A stretch of DNA of 64,000 nt from an uncultured Aquimarina sp. (GTDB taxonomy: Bacteria > Bacteroidota > Bacteroidia > Flavobacteriales > Flavobacteriaceae), in NCBI RefSeq assembly GCF_947492405.1, contig NZ_CANLMP010000001.1:1240001-1304000 (forward strand), written 5' to 3'. The notes beneath the pieces were generated by a model. That model saw only the letters and a program-made list of their open reading frames with translations, ran no database searches and was not told where the DNA came from. The translations under genes and the position numbers were made by a program. Below, one piece after another: positions 19,304 to 26,955 of the stretch. The number at the start of each line of letters is the position of its first letter. Position 1 is the first letter of the stretch.

Positions 19304-19822
19304 ATGAAGAAAATAACAGGAAAAATAAGAATACTGTTTATACTGTCTTTAGTCCTACTCAATATAGGATGTGATCAGATATCAAAAACAGTAGTGAGAC
19401 AAACCATCGAACCGAACGAAAAAATAGAAGTATTTGAAAATAACTTTATACTTACCAAAGTAGAAAACAGAGGAGCTGCCTATAGTTTAGGATCGGATCT
19501 TGCACCGATACTTAAAGTAGTTCTATTGCAAGTTTTACCAATCATTGTTTTATTATTCTTATTAAGGCTTATTCTTATTAGAACAAATTACTCTAAAGAA
19601 ACTATACTTGGTTTAACTTTTATTATTGGCGGCGGAATCGGTAATCTTTTTGATCGTATTGTTTATGGATCTGTTACTGATTTTATGATTATGGATTTGG
19701 GGATTATAAAAACCGAAATATTTAATATGGCAGATGTGTCTATTATGATTGGATCTTTTATTATAATAATTACAACGGCATTTAATAAAAAAGGATCTTT
19801 CTTTAAAGAAGTAAATGAATAA
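19304..19822 (+). CDS. lspA: Lipoprotein signal peptidase (signal peptidase II)
   Basis: A 172-residue inner-membrane aspartyl peptidase with four transmembrane segments. Conserved blocks are NRGAAYSLG (family box NxGxAFS), GGGIGNLFDRIVYGSVTDF with one catalytic Asp, and FNMADVSIMIG with the second. LspA removes signal peptides from diacylglyceryl-modified prolipoproteins, of which this window encodes many. An HTH-free, compact gene, it is followed after 2 bases by a CMD-family gene. Confidence 0.95.
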   Translation: MKKITGKIRILFILSLVLLNIGCDQISKTVVRQTIEPNEKIEVFENNFILTKVENRGAAYSLGSDLAPILKVVLLQVLPIIVLLFLLRLILIRTNYSKETILGLTFIIGGGIGNLFDRIVYGSVTDFMIMDLGIIKTEIFNMADVSIMIGSFIIIITTAFNKKGSFFKEVNE

Positions 19823-19824
19823 CT

Positions 19825-20430
19825 ATGAGTTGGATTAAAGAAATATCATTCGAAAATGCAACTGGTCAACTAAAAAGAATATATGACCGAGTAAAAGGAC
19901 CTGACAACAATATTGATAACGTGTTATCTATTCATAGTCTTCGTCCTCATACCTTAGTTGGTCATATGGGGTTGTATAAAAATGTTTTACACAATTCGAA
20001 TAATACATTACCAAAATGGTACCTGGAAACACTGGGTGTATATGTAAGTCATTTGAATAAATGTAGCTATTGTGTGGATCATCACGCTGCTGGTTTAAAG
20101 CGCTTATTGGTGGATGATATTAAATTCAAACAAATTATAGTATCTGTACAAAATGATCAAGTAGATGTTTTTTTTGGTAATCAATATCTGGCTGGATTAC
20201 AGTATGCAAAAAAATTGACGTTATCCCATAGCACTATTACTCAATTAGATATCGAAAATCTCAGAAAATACGATTTGACTGACGGTGAAATACTAGAAAT
20301 TAACCAGGTAGTAAGTTATTTTAATTATGTAAACCGCACAGTGGTTGGTCTTGGTGTAAATACTGATGGTGATATTATTGGGTTATCTCCTAACGATAGC
20401 AACGATCCCGATAATTGGGGACATTCTTAA
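19825..20430 (+). CDS. Carboxymuconolactone decarboxylase/AhpD-like protein
   Basis: A 201-residue protein with the CMD/AhpD-type motif LNKCSYCVDHHAAGLKRLL, in which the CxxC plus His triad is the redox-active site of alkylhydroperoxidase-like proteins (peroxidase-related branch). It starts 2 bases after lspA, so the two are probably cotranscribed. Peroxide reduction or a related redox function is likely; the electron donor is unknown. Confidence 0.85.
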   Translation: MSWIKEISFENATGQLKRIYDRVKGPDNNIDNVLSIHSLRPHTLVGHMGLYKNVLHNSNNTLPKWYLETLGVYVSHLNKCSYCVDHHAAGLKRLLVDDIKFKQIIVSVQNDQVDVFFGNQYLAGLQYAKKLTLSHSTITQLDIENLRKYDLTDGEILEINQVVSYFNYVNRTVVGLGVNTDGDIIGLSPNDSNDPDNWGHS

Positions 20431-20488
20431 AATATACTTGAAACATCCTTAGTTATTTTATTGGTAATTAACTTATTTATGCTGATTA

Positions 20489-20908
20489 TTATTCTGCTAC
20501 GTGATAAATCTTTGGTTTAATAGCGATAATAATCAGGTATCCGATTATAAGACCAATAACCGAAAATATTAGATCATTACTATCATATATATTATTACCT
20601 CCCAAATTGTGGAGTTTTAATTCCTGAGTTATCACATAAATCCCAGCTAATATTGAAGCTACAGCATATATAAGATTTCTTTTTATTTGTCTTTTTTCAC
20701 TTAGTATTCTGAAATTTAAGTAAAGACCAATTCCTGTTAAAATTAGTGTTCCAATAACAGCTTCAAAGAAGTTTGGTAGGGATAGTAATGTGATTTTTAT
20801 CCATTCAGGAGAATCACTATTCAAAACTGCAGGGCGGATAAATTTAAAAATTACAAACAAAATTATAAGTAAAAACTGAATTCGTGCTAATTTTAATATA
20901 TCAGTCAT
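20489..20908 (-). CDS. Four-helix integral membrane protein, unknown
   Basis: A 139-residue protein with four hydrophobic segments (about residues 7-26, 43-65, 75-92, 110-130) and short loops; I recognise no motif. It converges with the CMD gene and sits behind the terminator of the SDR operon, so it is probably transcribed on its own. Confidence 0.65.
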   Translation of the reverse strand: MTDILKLARIQFLLIILFVIFKFIRPAVLNSDSPEWIKITLLSLPNFFEAVIGTLILTGIGLYLNFRILSEKRQIKRNLIYAVASILAGIYVITQELKLHNLGGNNIYDSNDLIFSVIGLIIGYLIIIAIKPKIYHVAE

Positions 20909-21021
20909 TTCTGCTTATTATCTGTTATGAATAAGATTAGTTGTGTTTAAGTAACTAATTTAATGATTATAAAAAGAATGAAAAATACACGATAATTTTC
21001 ATGGGTAATACGAATGATTAT

Positions 21022-21050
21022 AAAAAAGCGCTAACCAATCGGCTAGCGCT
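21022..21050 (-). terminator. Intrinsic terminator of the SDR/DoxX/peroxiredoxin operon
   Basis: The stem AGCGCTAGCC / GGTTAGCGCT with a four-base loop is followed by a T6 run on the minus strand, 40 bases after the SDR stop codon. It closes the five-gene minus-strand cluster. Confidence 0.88.
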
Positions 21051-21090
21051 AATACTGTTATTTTTTATGCATTGCTGTAGCAAGTTATTT

Positions 21091-21924
21091 TTAATCATAA
21101 ACAGCACTTTCTGCAATTTCTCTATTCTTTTCCAAATCAGATTTCACATTCTCTAGCTTCATTCCTATTGTCATTAGTGCAACTTTTCCAAGAGGTAAAC
21201 GAAGTGTTGGTTTTTTTGAATCAACCAAGTTGATAATCGCTTTAGATGCTTTTATAGGATCTCCTTCTTGTTTTCCGTTAACTCCTTTTAATTTATTTCT
21301 AAACGTTCCTGCTGTTTCTAAATAATCATCAATTATGTTTTCTGCTTCTCCTAGCCCTTTACCTGCAAAATTCGTTCGGAATGGACCTGGTTCGACTATT
21401 GAAACCTTTATTCCTAAAGGTTCCACCTCCTGTGCCAATGCTTCGCTAAAACCTTCTAAAGCAAATTTACTTGCATTGTAAATTCCAAAACCAGCAAAAG
21501 CTTTGATCCCTCCGTGAGATGAAATTTGAATAATATGTCCTTTCTTTTCTTTACGCATATGGGATAAAACAGTCTGTGTCATTTTTAAAGATCCAAAAAA
21601 ATTTGGCTCAAACACTTTCCTCACTTCTTCTAAAGATGTTTCTTCTATAGCTCCTACAAATCCTATTCCTGCATTGTTTACCAATACGTCTATTTTGCCA
21701 TAATCAGAGATAACTTTATCCACACAATTTTTTATATCCTTTTCATTGGTAATGTCCAATACTATTGCTTTTGCTTTGTCAATGTATTTTTTATTGAATT
21801 CTTCAACTTGTGATTTCTGTCGAAATGTACCAATTACAAAATCTCCTTTTTTAATAACAGATTCAGCAAGTGCCTTACCTAATCCGCTCGATATTCCTGT
21901 GATTAACCAAATTTTATTTTTCAT
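21091..21924 (-). CDS. Short-chain dehydrogenase/reductase
   Basis: A classical SDR of 277 residues from the ATG at 21924: cofactor site TGISSGLG, NNAGIG, and catalytic Ser with YNASK (YxxxK). The frame reaches back to 21975, but the upstream part overlaps the previous gene, and the chosen start gives the normal MKNKIWLITG opening. The start overlaps the stop of the SRPBCC gene by 11 bases (translational coupling). NAD(P)-dependent oxidation or reduction of an unknown small molecule is expected. Confidence 0.9.
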   Translation of the reverse strand: MKNKIWLITGISSGLGKALAESVIKKGDFVIGTFRQKSQVEEFNKKYIDKAKAIVLDITNEKDIKNCVDKVISDYGKIDVLVNNAGIGFVGAIEETSLEEVRKVFEPNFFGSLKMTQTVLSHMRKEKKGHIIQISSHGGIKAFAGFGIYNASKFALEGFSEALAQEVEPLGIKVSIVEPGPFRTNFAGKGLGEAENIIDDYLETAGTFRNKLKGVNGKQEGDPIKASKAIINLVDSKKPTLRLPLGKVALMTIGMKLENVKSDLEKNREIAESAVYD

Positions 21925-22420
21925 TATTGTATGTTTTCTTAATATTAGATAAGAGTGTTTTTTGAAAATTGTCAATAGTAGTTTCCATCGTTTCTTTATC
22001 GCTAGGATTGACTCTAAAAATAGCAGTGAAATTAACTTTATATTTAACCGAATTTATTGGATCTATTTTGATTTTCGCCTTATAATCCTCTATAGGCATT
22101 GGTGTTTCTAACATTTTATAAACGATGACATGCTTTTCATTATCTAATTTGATTATTTTTTCTACTACTTGTAATCCGTTGGATTTTAAGGTTAAAGTAA
22201 CTACAGAACCTTTCCCATTACCAATCATTTCGGTTTTACCGATTATATCGGGAACCAATACATCCAAATTTCCAAGATTGGATATTGCCGTCCAAACCTC
22301 ATCCATTTTAGTATTCATTTCTATACTATTCGAAACTACAACTTTGTTTAAGTTTTGTGCTTTAATACTATTTACCAAAACAAAAAACAAGATCGAAACG
22401 ATGATTTTATATTTGTTCAT
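21914..22420 (-). CDS. Exported SRPBCC/START-like protein
   Basis: From the ATG at 22420 this is 168 residues with a signal peptide (VLVNSIKAQN) and an SRPBCC-type hydrophobic ligand pocket domain (IEMNTKMDEVWTAISNLGNLDVLVPDI ... ATPMPIEDYKAKIKI-like end). A longer frame to 22501 reads through the upstream gene and lacks a signal peptide. It overlaps the DoxX-like gene by 14 bases and the SDR gene by 11, so it is the middle of a tightly coupled operon. Ligand unknown. Confidence 0.8.
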   Translation of the reverse strand: MNKYKIIVSILFFVLVNSIKAQNLNKVVVSNSIEMNTKMDEVWTAISNLGNLDVLVPDIIGKTEMIGNGKGSVVTLTLKSNGLQVVEKIIKLDNEKHVIVYKMLETPMPIEDYKAKIKIDPINSVKYKVNFTAIFRVNPSDKETMETTIDNFQKTLLSNIKKTYNNEK

Positions 22421-22793
22421 ATTCCATAACTTTTTTGAGTGTTTTAAATTGAAAATATGTATCGATTGCAAATAATAGTGTTGGTAACAACCATATTCCA
22501 TTACCTATGAAATCGTGGGCTACGTGGAAAGCAACTATATTAAATAGTACAGGAAGAAGCAAAAGCCAACCTAAAAATCTAGTTTTTGGTATGATCAATA
22601 AAATTCCTCCAAGAATTTCGGCAATTGCAACTACTATAAATAAATAAGAAGTGAACATTGCACCCATAAAACTTTGAGCAATTGGATCGGCAGGTGGTTC
22701 CACAGGAATAAAGCCAAAAAACTTGTTAAGACCAAAAATGACCATTAAGACTGCTAATATCCCATTAGTGATATTTTGAATTTTATTTTTCAT
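22407..22793 (-). CDS. DoxX-like small membrane protein
   Basis: 128 residues and four hydrophobic segments (about 7-26, 45-70, 74-90, 97-115). The layout GILAVLMVIFGLNKFFGF ... ILGGILLIIPKTRFLGWLLL resembles the DoxX/DoxD-like family. These membrane proteins are often found with redox enzymes, as here with a peroxiredoxin 4 bases upstream. Confidence 0.75.
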   Translation of the reverse strand: MKNKIQNITNGILAVLMVIFGLNKFFGFIPVEPPADPIAQSFMGAMFTSYLFIVVAIAEILGGILLIIPKTRFLGWLLLLPVLFNIVAFHVAHDFIGNGIWLLPTLLFAIDTYFQFKTLKKVMEYEQI

Positions 22794-22797
22794 TGTA

Positions 22798-23457
22798 TTA
22801 TTTTTTTAAAGCATTAATAATTTCAGAAACTTCTACACGGTTTCTGTAGTCACCACCTAAAGATTTTGCAAAAGAAATAGTAGTATCTTTTTCGATAATA
22901 AAAACAGCAGGAATTGGCAATTCTCTAGAATCATCTGAGTAATGTGCATCAAAATCGAATCCAAGTGCTGTCATTGTATCTACAGGAGCATCAGCATTTG
23001 TAAAAACAGTTGTGTATTTTCTGGCAACAATATTTCCATTATCACTCAAAACCTCAAAATTCAATTCATTTTTTTCTTTTACATTCAATGTTTCGTCAGG
23101 TGTCTGCGGTGAGATAGCCACTAATTCTGCTCCTAAAGCCTGGATTTCTGATAATGAATTTTGATAGTGCGCCAGTTGAAGATTGCAATATGGACACCAA
23201 GATCCTCTATAAAAAGTAAGAACTACTTTTCTTTTTCTCAGTAAATCAGAAAGTTTGATAGTTTTGTTTGCTGCATTCGAAAGAGAAAAATCTGGTGCTT
23301 TTTCACCAACTTTAAGTTTTAGAATTGATTTATGAGTTAATTGTAGATTTTCTGCGTCATTATCAAAAATATTAAGTGCTTCTTTAGGAAGCATCGTTCC
23401 TAAATTTGTACGTAGATCTTTTAGGTTTTCTTGATAAGAATTTGTTTCAGTATTCAT
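22798..23457 (-). CDS. Peroxiredoxin-like protein (AhpC/TSA family)
   Basis: From the ATG at 23457 the protein has 219 residues. The thioredoxin-fold core contains APDFSLSNA and FYRGSWCPYC, with the peroxidatic Cys88 and a second Cys91 three residues later, a PrxQ/AhpC-TSA-like arrangement. It probably reduces peroxides in the cytoplasm. An upstream in-frame GTG/ATG region (to 23508) covers a promoter-like stretch and is not used. It is the first structural gene after the Crp/Fnr gene. Confidence 0.87.
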   Translation of the reverse strand: MNTETNSYQENLKDLRTNLGTMLPKEALNIFDNDAENLQLTHKSILKLKVGEKAPDFSLSNAANKTIKLSDLLRKRKVVLTFYRGSWCPYCNLQLAHYQNSLSEIQALGAELVAISPQTPDETLNVKEKNELNFEVLSDNGNIVARKYTTVFTNADAPVDTMTALGFDFDAHYSDDSRELPIPAVFIIEKDTTISFAKSLGGDYRNRVEVSEIINALKK

Positions 23458-23476
23458 TTTACTTTGTTTTTGGATG

Positions 23477-23492
23477 AAGTCAATATTGACTT
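23477..23492. promoter_or_regulatory. Perfect 16-bp palindrome before the peroxiredoxin gene
   Basis: AAGTCAATATTGACTT is a perfect palindrome 20 bases upstream of the peroxiredoxin start. On the minus strand it lies just after AACTTTG, which resembles the Bacteroidetes -7 element (TAnnTTTG). It is a candidate operator, possibly for the neighbouring Crp/Fnr protein, although it lacks GTGA/TCAC. Confidence 0.45.
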
Positions 23493-23546
23493 TACAAAGT
23501 TGTGGCAATGTGCTACCTTAAAAAATGAACTGGATTAGGAAATTAT

Positions 23547-23562
23547 CTTGAACTAGTTCAAG
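23547..23562. promoter_or_regulatory. Perfect 16-bp palindrome at the 3' end of the Crp/Fnr gene
   Basis: CTTGAACTAGTTCAAG is a perfect palindrome covering the Crp/Fnr stop codon. There is no T-tract behind it, so it may be an operator rather than a terminator. Confidence 0.35.
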
Positions 23563-24145
23563 ATTTTGTGGCGAGACGTTTACGTATTTTGCTTAAAAAC
23601 TCTGGTGACATCCCAAGATATGAAGCTAAAGTATATTGAGGGACTCTTTGTACAATTGATGGATATAGATTAAAAAATTCTAAATATCTTTCCTCAGCAG
23701 ATTTACCAAGATTGGATAAAACTCTTCGTTGAGAAAAGGCGAATGATTTTTGTGCAACTAATCTAAAAAAACGTTCGAATTTTGGATTTTTATCACAAAG
23801 ATTCTCTACATCTTCATACGCAATTTGTTGAACAGTTGAATCTTCCAAAGCTTCAACAAATAAAGATGCGGGACTTTGGTTTACATAACTATTAAAATCA
23901 CTAATAAACCAATCTTCTATTGCAAACTGAATCGTATGTTCTATTCCCTCATCGTTTACAAAATAACTTCTAAAAGCTCCCTTCAGCACGTAAGTTTGAT
24001 GCGAACAAATAAAATTAGGTTGCACAATAAATTGCCTTCTTTTTATTTTTGTGGTTCTTACTATTGAAATAAATTGTTGTTCGTCATCTTCATCTAATGA
24101 GACGTAACGTTTAATATTGTTTAGTATGTTTATGTAATCTTTCAA
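23558..24145 (-). CDS. Crp/Fnr-family transcriptional regulator (cluster 1)
   Basis: 195 residues: an N-terminal cyclic-nucleotide-binding-like beta-roll (about 10-115) and a short C-terminal helix-turn-helix (SYLGMSPEFLSKIRKRL). Such regulators are very common in Flavobacteriia and usually lack intact cAMP-binding residues. It heads a minus-strand cluster with peroxiredoxin, DoxX-like, SRPBCC and SDR genes and is its likely regulator. A paralogous gene occupies the same position in the second cluster (28372). Confidence 0.88.
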   Translation of the reverse strand: MKDYINILNNIKRYVSLDEDDEQQFISIVRTTKIKRRQFIVQPNFICSHQTYVLKGAFRSYFVNDEGIEHTIQFAIEDWFISDFNSYVNQSPASLFVEALEDSTVQQIAYEDVENLCDKNPKFERFFRLVAQKSFAFSQRRVLSNLGKSAEERYLEFFNLYPSIVQRVPQYTLASYLGMSPEFLSKIRKRLATKS

Positions 24146-24238
24146 TGTTTCTAATAAGTATGTTACAATATCTCTTGCATCGTATTTTTATCTTCAAAAT
24201 CGTGCATACACAATATACATACTTTATGTTTCTATTTT

Positions 24239-24802
24239 TTATAAATCAGCATCTTTTAAACTATTTCTAGCTATCCAATCATCTATTATTTCAGGTGGTT
24301 TTATGATATCAAGAAACTCGGTAAAACTAGCAGCAATTAGCTGAGAATTGCTTATCAATTCTTTAGAATTCGAACCACAATCGTGATAAACATAAACAAC
24401 TTTAGGATTCTTTTCTTTCACTTTTATATAGAAACCATCTCCGCTTGAGTTCTCGTCTGGTGCAATACAGATAAATCCTTTTTTTATTAATTCAAACCCA
24501 GGAAAAGTCTCTGTAGCTTCAAACGCCATATCATCGAAGCTATTAAATTTAGTGTTTAAAAGCGGTAATTCATTTATCTTTTTATTTTTTAAAGATTCCC
24601 ATCCATAATTAAAAGGAATTCCAATATTTAGATCCGTTAGCGGAAAATCAATCATCAGCTGTCTAAACCATTTTGGAATTTTCCTACGCGTATTCCATTT
24701 CAGGTTTTTATATTCTGACATAGAAGCTCGCTTTCCTGTATTCAACTCAGGATAGTATTTGAAGAGTCTGTTTGCTTTATTCGTAATTTCTTTAAACATC
24801 AT
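24239..24802 (-). CDS. SMI1/KNR4 (SUKH)-like protein
   Basis: 187 residues with the SUKH-type signature: an N-terminal helical part, IPKWFRQLMIDFPL, then GDGFYIKVKEKNPKVVYVYHDCGSN and a C-terminal FTEFLDII. SUKH proteins often act as immunity proteins in polymorphic toxin systems, but no toxin gene is adjacent. The start overlaps the upstream VOC gene by 11 bases, so the two are coupled. Confidence 0.65.
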   Translation of the reverse strand: MMFKEITNKANRLFKYYPELNTGKRASMSEYKNLKWNTRRKIPKWFRQLMIDFPLTDLNIGIPFNYGWESLKNKKINELPLLNTKFNSFDDMAFEATETFPGFELIKKGFICIAPDENSSGDGFYIKVKEKNPKVVYVYHDCGSNSKELISNSQLIAASFTEFLDIIKPPEIIDDWIARNSLKDADL

Positions 24803-25175
24803 TGTTTATTTCAATCCAATATCCATTTGGATCTTGAAAGTATACCTGTTTAATTCCATCTTTTCGTATGTAATCTTTGTTTGGTGTACCAAGCCAATCA
24901 GAGTAATCAATTTTTAGTTCTTCTAGATACTCTACAAATGAATTAAAGTCAGGTGTAGCCAAAGCAAAATGAACGGCTTTATTGATTCTTATCTCAAAAT
25001 TAGGGCGAGGAATTAGGTGTAACTGTTTACCATCTTCAAAAGATAACCACCTAGTTTTAGAGTTGGAAGCTGTATTTTTAATTTCTTTAAGTTTAAGAAC
25101 CTTTTGATAAAATTCAGTTGTCTTGTCGACATCGTTTACGGAAAGTGCTATATGATTGAATAAAAAAGTAGGCAT
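24792..25175 (-). CDS. VOC-superfamily (glyoxalase/bleomycin resistance-like) protein
   Basis: 127 residues with the beta-alpha-beta-beta-beta vicinal-oxygen-chelate fold. Metal-ligand-type residues sit at NHIALSV (His7), KQLHLIP, KAVHFALAT and GYWIEI (Glu near the end). Such proteins are glyoxalases, dioxygenases or antibiotic-binding proteins; the substrate is unknown. Downstream it overlaps the SUKH gene. Confidence 0.88.
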   Translation of the reverse strand: MPTFLFNHIALSVNDVDKTTEFYQKVLKLKEIKNTASNSKTRWLSFEDGKQLHLIPRPNFEIRINKAVHFALATPDFNSFVEYLEELKIDYSDWLGTPNKDYIRKDGIKQVYFQDPNGYWIEINNDV

Positions 25176-25509
25176 TTATTGAAGTTTGTTATATCAAATA
25201 TCTTAATTATAATTTTATTGTTAAAAAAAATACCTTCCCAAAATTTTCTTCTATGCTATAATTTTTCAATTCAGCATTCTATTGTAGTTTTTCTTTACTA
25301 CCAAATCAATAACCATCTTTACGATCTAATTGTCCTGACATATCTCTATTACCGATAACACCATTGGTAATATCCAGAGAATGATGTAGCCACGAAGAAT
25401 GCTGAATTGAATGTGTATGCATATCCGATAAATCTGGAATTAAAAATTTGTATGTACCATCAATTAATAATTATCTAGACATCATACGTTAGAAAATGTA
25501 ACAAAATCT
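25176..25509. other. Gene-free stretch with an amidohydrolase remnant and an inverted repeat
   Basis: No intact gene is present. The stretch holds a decayed amidohydrolase fragment (25306-25470, minus strand) and a 16-bp perfect inverted repeat (25265-25280 and 25396-25411, TTCAATTCAGCATTCT and its complement), one arm of which lies inside the fragment. No promoter or terminator is clear. Confidence 0.7.
25306..25470 (-). pseudogene. Amidohydrolase gene remnant
   Basis: The minus strand encodes 54 codons, including LIDGTYKFLIPDLSDMHTH, which matches the family pattern I-D-G-x-G-K-x-L-I-P-G-L-x-D-M-H-x-H at the first metal-binding site of amidohydrolases. DITNGVIGNRDMSGQL then corresponds to the A-N-G-V-T-x-x-R-D-M segment normally a few dozen residues further on. 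The frame ends in stops on both sides. It appears to be the N-terminal relic of a deleted amidohydrolase gene. Confidence 0.7.
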
Positions 25510-25878
25510 TTAGGCAACATGCGTAAAAATTTTGTTGACTATTTTCCAGTTATCATCTATTTTAGTTAATGATAAATAGTCGTAGTAATTATAGCTTAGC
25601 ATTGGTACGTGTAGTTTTACCATTGCGATATTTTCTATAATATCAATCCCTATAATTTCCATTTTAAACGTTTCCTTTAAATCATTTGGACTTTGTCTAT
25701 TTTTAACACCATCTAAATACTCCATAATACTTTTCTTGTACGGACTTCCATTAATATCACCATAAATAAATGCATTATCCGTAAAGCAAGACTCTAGTTT
25801 ATTTACATCTCCCTGAAAGAGACCTTCAAAGTAATTCGTAATTACTTTTTCTATTTCGTTATTATTCTTTTTATACAT
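25510..25878 (-). CDS. SnoaL/NTF2-like protein
   Basis: 122 residues forming one NTF2/SnoaL-like cone: ITNYFEGLFQGDVNKLESCFTDNAFIYGD, then DYLSLTKIDDNWKIVNKIFTH. No signal peptide. It is the last gene of the second Crp/DoxX cluster, 11 bases after the SDR gene. Members bind or isomerise small hydrophobic molecules or are orphan ligand-binding domains. Confidence 0.82.
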   Translation of the reverse strand: MYKKNNNEIEKVITNYFEGLFQGDVNKLESCFTDNAFIYGDINGSPYKKSIMEYLDGVKNRQSPNDLKETFKMEIIGIDIIENIAMVKLHVPMLSYNYYDYLSLTKIDDNWKIVNKIFTHVA

Positions 25879-25889
25879 AATTCTATATT

Positions 25890-26633
25890 TTAAATTGCAT
25901 GGCCTACGGTATGACCTCCAGCCACATTAATAGTTTCACCAGTTATAAAACCTGAAGATGCTAAATAGTAAGCAGCTTCAGCAATTTCATTAACTTCTCC
26001 AATACGGTTTAATAAATGTAATCCAGCCAAGTCATCAGCCTTTTTAATACCCATTTTCTCTTGTAACGGGCTTCTAATAATTCCAGGAGCAATGGTATTT
26101 ACTTTAATATTATTTTTTCCGAACTCTGCTGCTAGTTGTCTTGTTAGCGAATGGATAGCTCCCTTACTAGTTAATGGAGCTGTTGCAGGAAAACCATCGA
26201 TAGCATGATCTACTAATACAGTTCCAATATTTATTACGGAACCATTTTGTTGTTTTATCATTTCAGAAATTGCTGCTTGCGTTGTAAAATACGTCCCTTT
26301 GAGATTAACATTCCAATACAGTTCTAAATCTTCTTCTTGAACATCTAAAAACGGTTTGGGAGCAAATACACCAGCATTATTTATCAATACATCGACTGAA
26401 TTGAATTTTTCTATAGCCAATTGTATTAATTGTTGTCCTGTGTCTTGTTTACTAATATCTCCAGCTATATAAAAAGCATTACTTGGTGAACCAAGTTCGA
26501 GATACGTACTTTTTAGGTTTTCTTCATTAGAAGAATTCATAACTACATTACTTCCTCTTTCTATAAAATAAGCTGCAATAGCTTTACCTATACCTGTAGA
26601 GGCTCCTGTAATAATTACCGTTTTGTTTTTCAT
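25890..26633 (-). CDS. Short-chain dehydrogenase/reductase (FabG-like)
   Basis: A 247-residue classical SDR: TGASTGIGKAIA cofactor site, NNAGVF, and the C-terminal GGHTVGHAI. The catalytic Tyr position reads TAPLTSKGAIHSLTRQL: the usual Y-x-x-x-K appears as P/L-x-x-SK, so the active-site Tyr seems to be missing and only Lys is kept. Function may therefore be altered. The start overlaps the tautomerase stop by 4 bases (ATGA type). Confidence 0.85.
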   Translation of the reverse strand: MKNKTVIITGASTGIGKAIAAYFIERGSNVVMNSSNEENLKSTYLELGSPSNAFYIAGDISKQDTGQQLIQLAIEKFNSVDVLINNAGVFAPKPFLDVQEEDLELYWNVNLKGTYFTTQAAISEMIKQQNGSVINIGTVLVDHAIDGFPATAPLTSKGAIHSLTRQLAAEFGKNNIKVNTIAPGIIRSPLQEKMGIKKADDLAGLHLLNRIGEVNEIAEAAYYLASSGFITGETINVAGGHTVGHAI

Positions 26634-26833
26634 GATTTAAATTTGTTTGAATTTGAATATTGTTTTGCATCTACACCCCAATTATCAATAGGAATTTCTT
26701 CTATCACCACATGAGTGGTTTTTGGGCTCTTGTTTAATACGTCTACAATTAATTGAGTAACTCCCATAATTAGCTGACGTTTTTGCTGTTTTGTTACCTG
26801 TTCATCGGTAACTTTAATGTTTATATAAGGCAT
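26630..26833 (-). CDS. 4-Oxalocrotonate tautomerase-family protein
   Basis: 67 residues starting MPYINIKVTDEQVT; after Met removal Pro1 is the catalytic base of the tautomerase superfamily. Length matches 4-OT subunits, which form hexamers. The C-terminal half contains VVIEEIPIDNWGVDA, a typical stretch. The gene is translationally coupled (4-base overlap) to the downstream SDR gene and has its own upstream Crp-type box. Confidence 0.88.
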   Translation of the reverse strand: MPYINIKVTDEQVTKQQKRQLIMGVTQLIVDVLNKSPKTTHVVIEEIPIDNWGVDAKQYSNSNKFKS

Positions 26834-26910
26834 TTTTAAAAGTTTAAAATGATACTACAAAGTTCTGATGAACGAGAAGGAATTTTAAGGATGTATATCA
26901 CTACTTTGAT

Positions 26911-26924
26911 GTGATGTATGTCAC
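26911..26924. promoter_or_regulatory. Crp/Fnr-type box upstream of the tautomerase-SDR genes
   Basis: GTGATGTATGTCAC (12 of 14 positions symmetric) matches the Crp core GTGA-N6-TCAC. It lies 78 bases upstream of the tautomerase start, in a context shared with the DoxX promoter: both carry CACTACTTT next to the box and, closer to the gene, ACTACAAAGTT (on the minus strand AACTTTGTAGT, a -7-like element). Confidence 0.62.
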
Positions 26925-26955
26925 ATCTATAATAATAGTTCGGATGGATGTTTTG

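Noticed and set aside
22125..22475. 116-codon plus-strand frame
   Set aside because: Antisense to the coupled SRPBCC and DoxX-like genes; composition is that of a shadow frame.
24239..24802. Toxin-immunity pair involving the SUKH-like gene
   Set aside because: No toxin-like gene is adjacent; its neighbour is a VOC protein.
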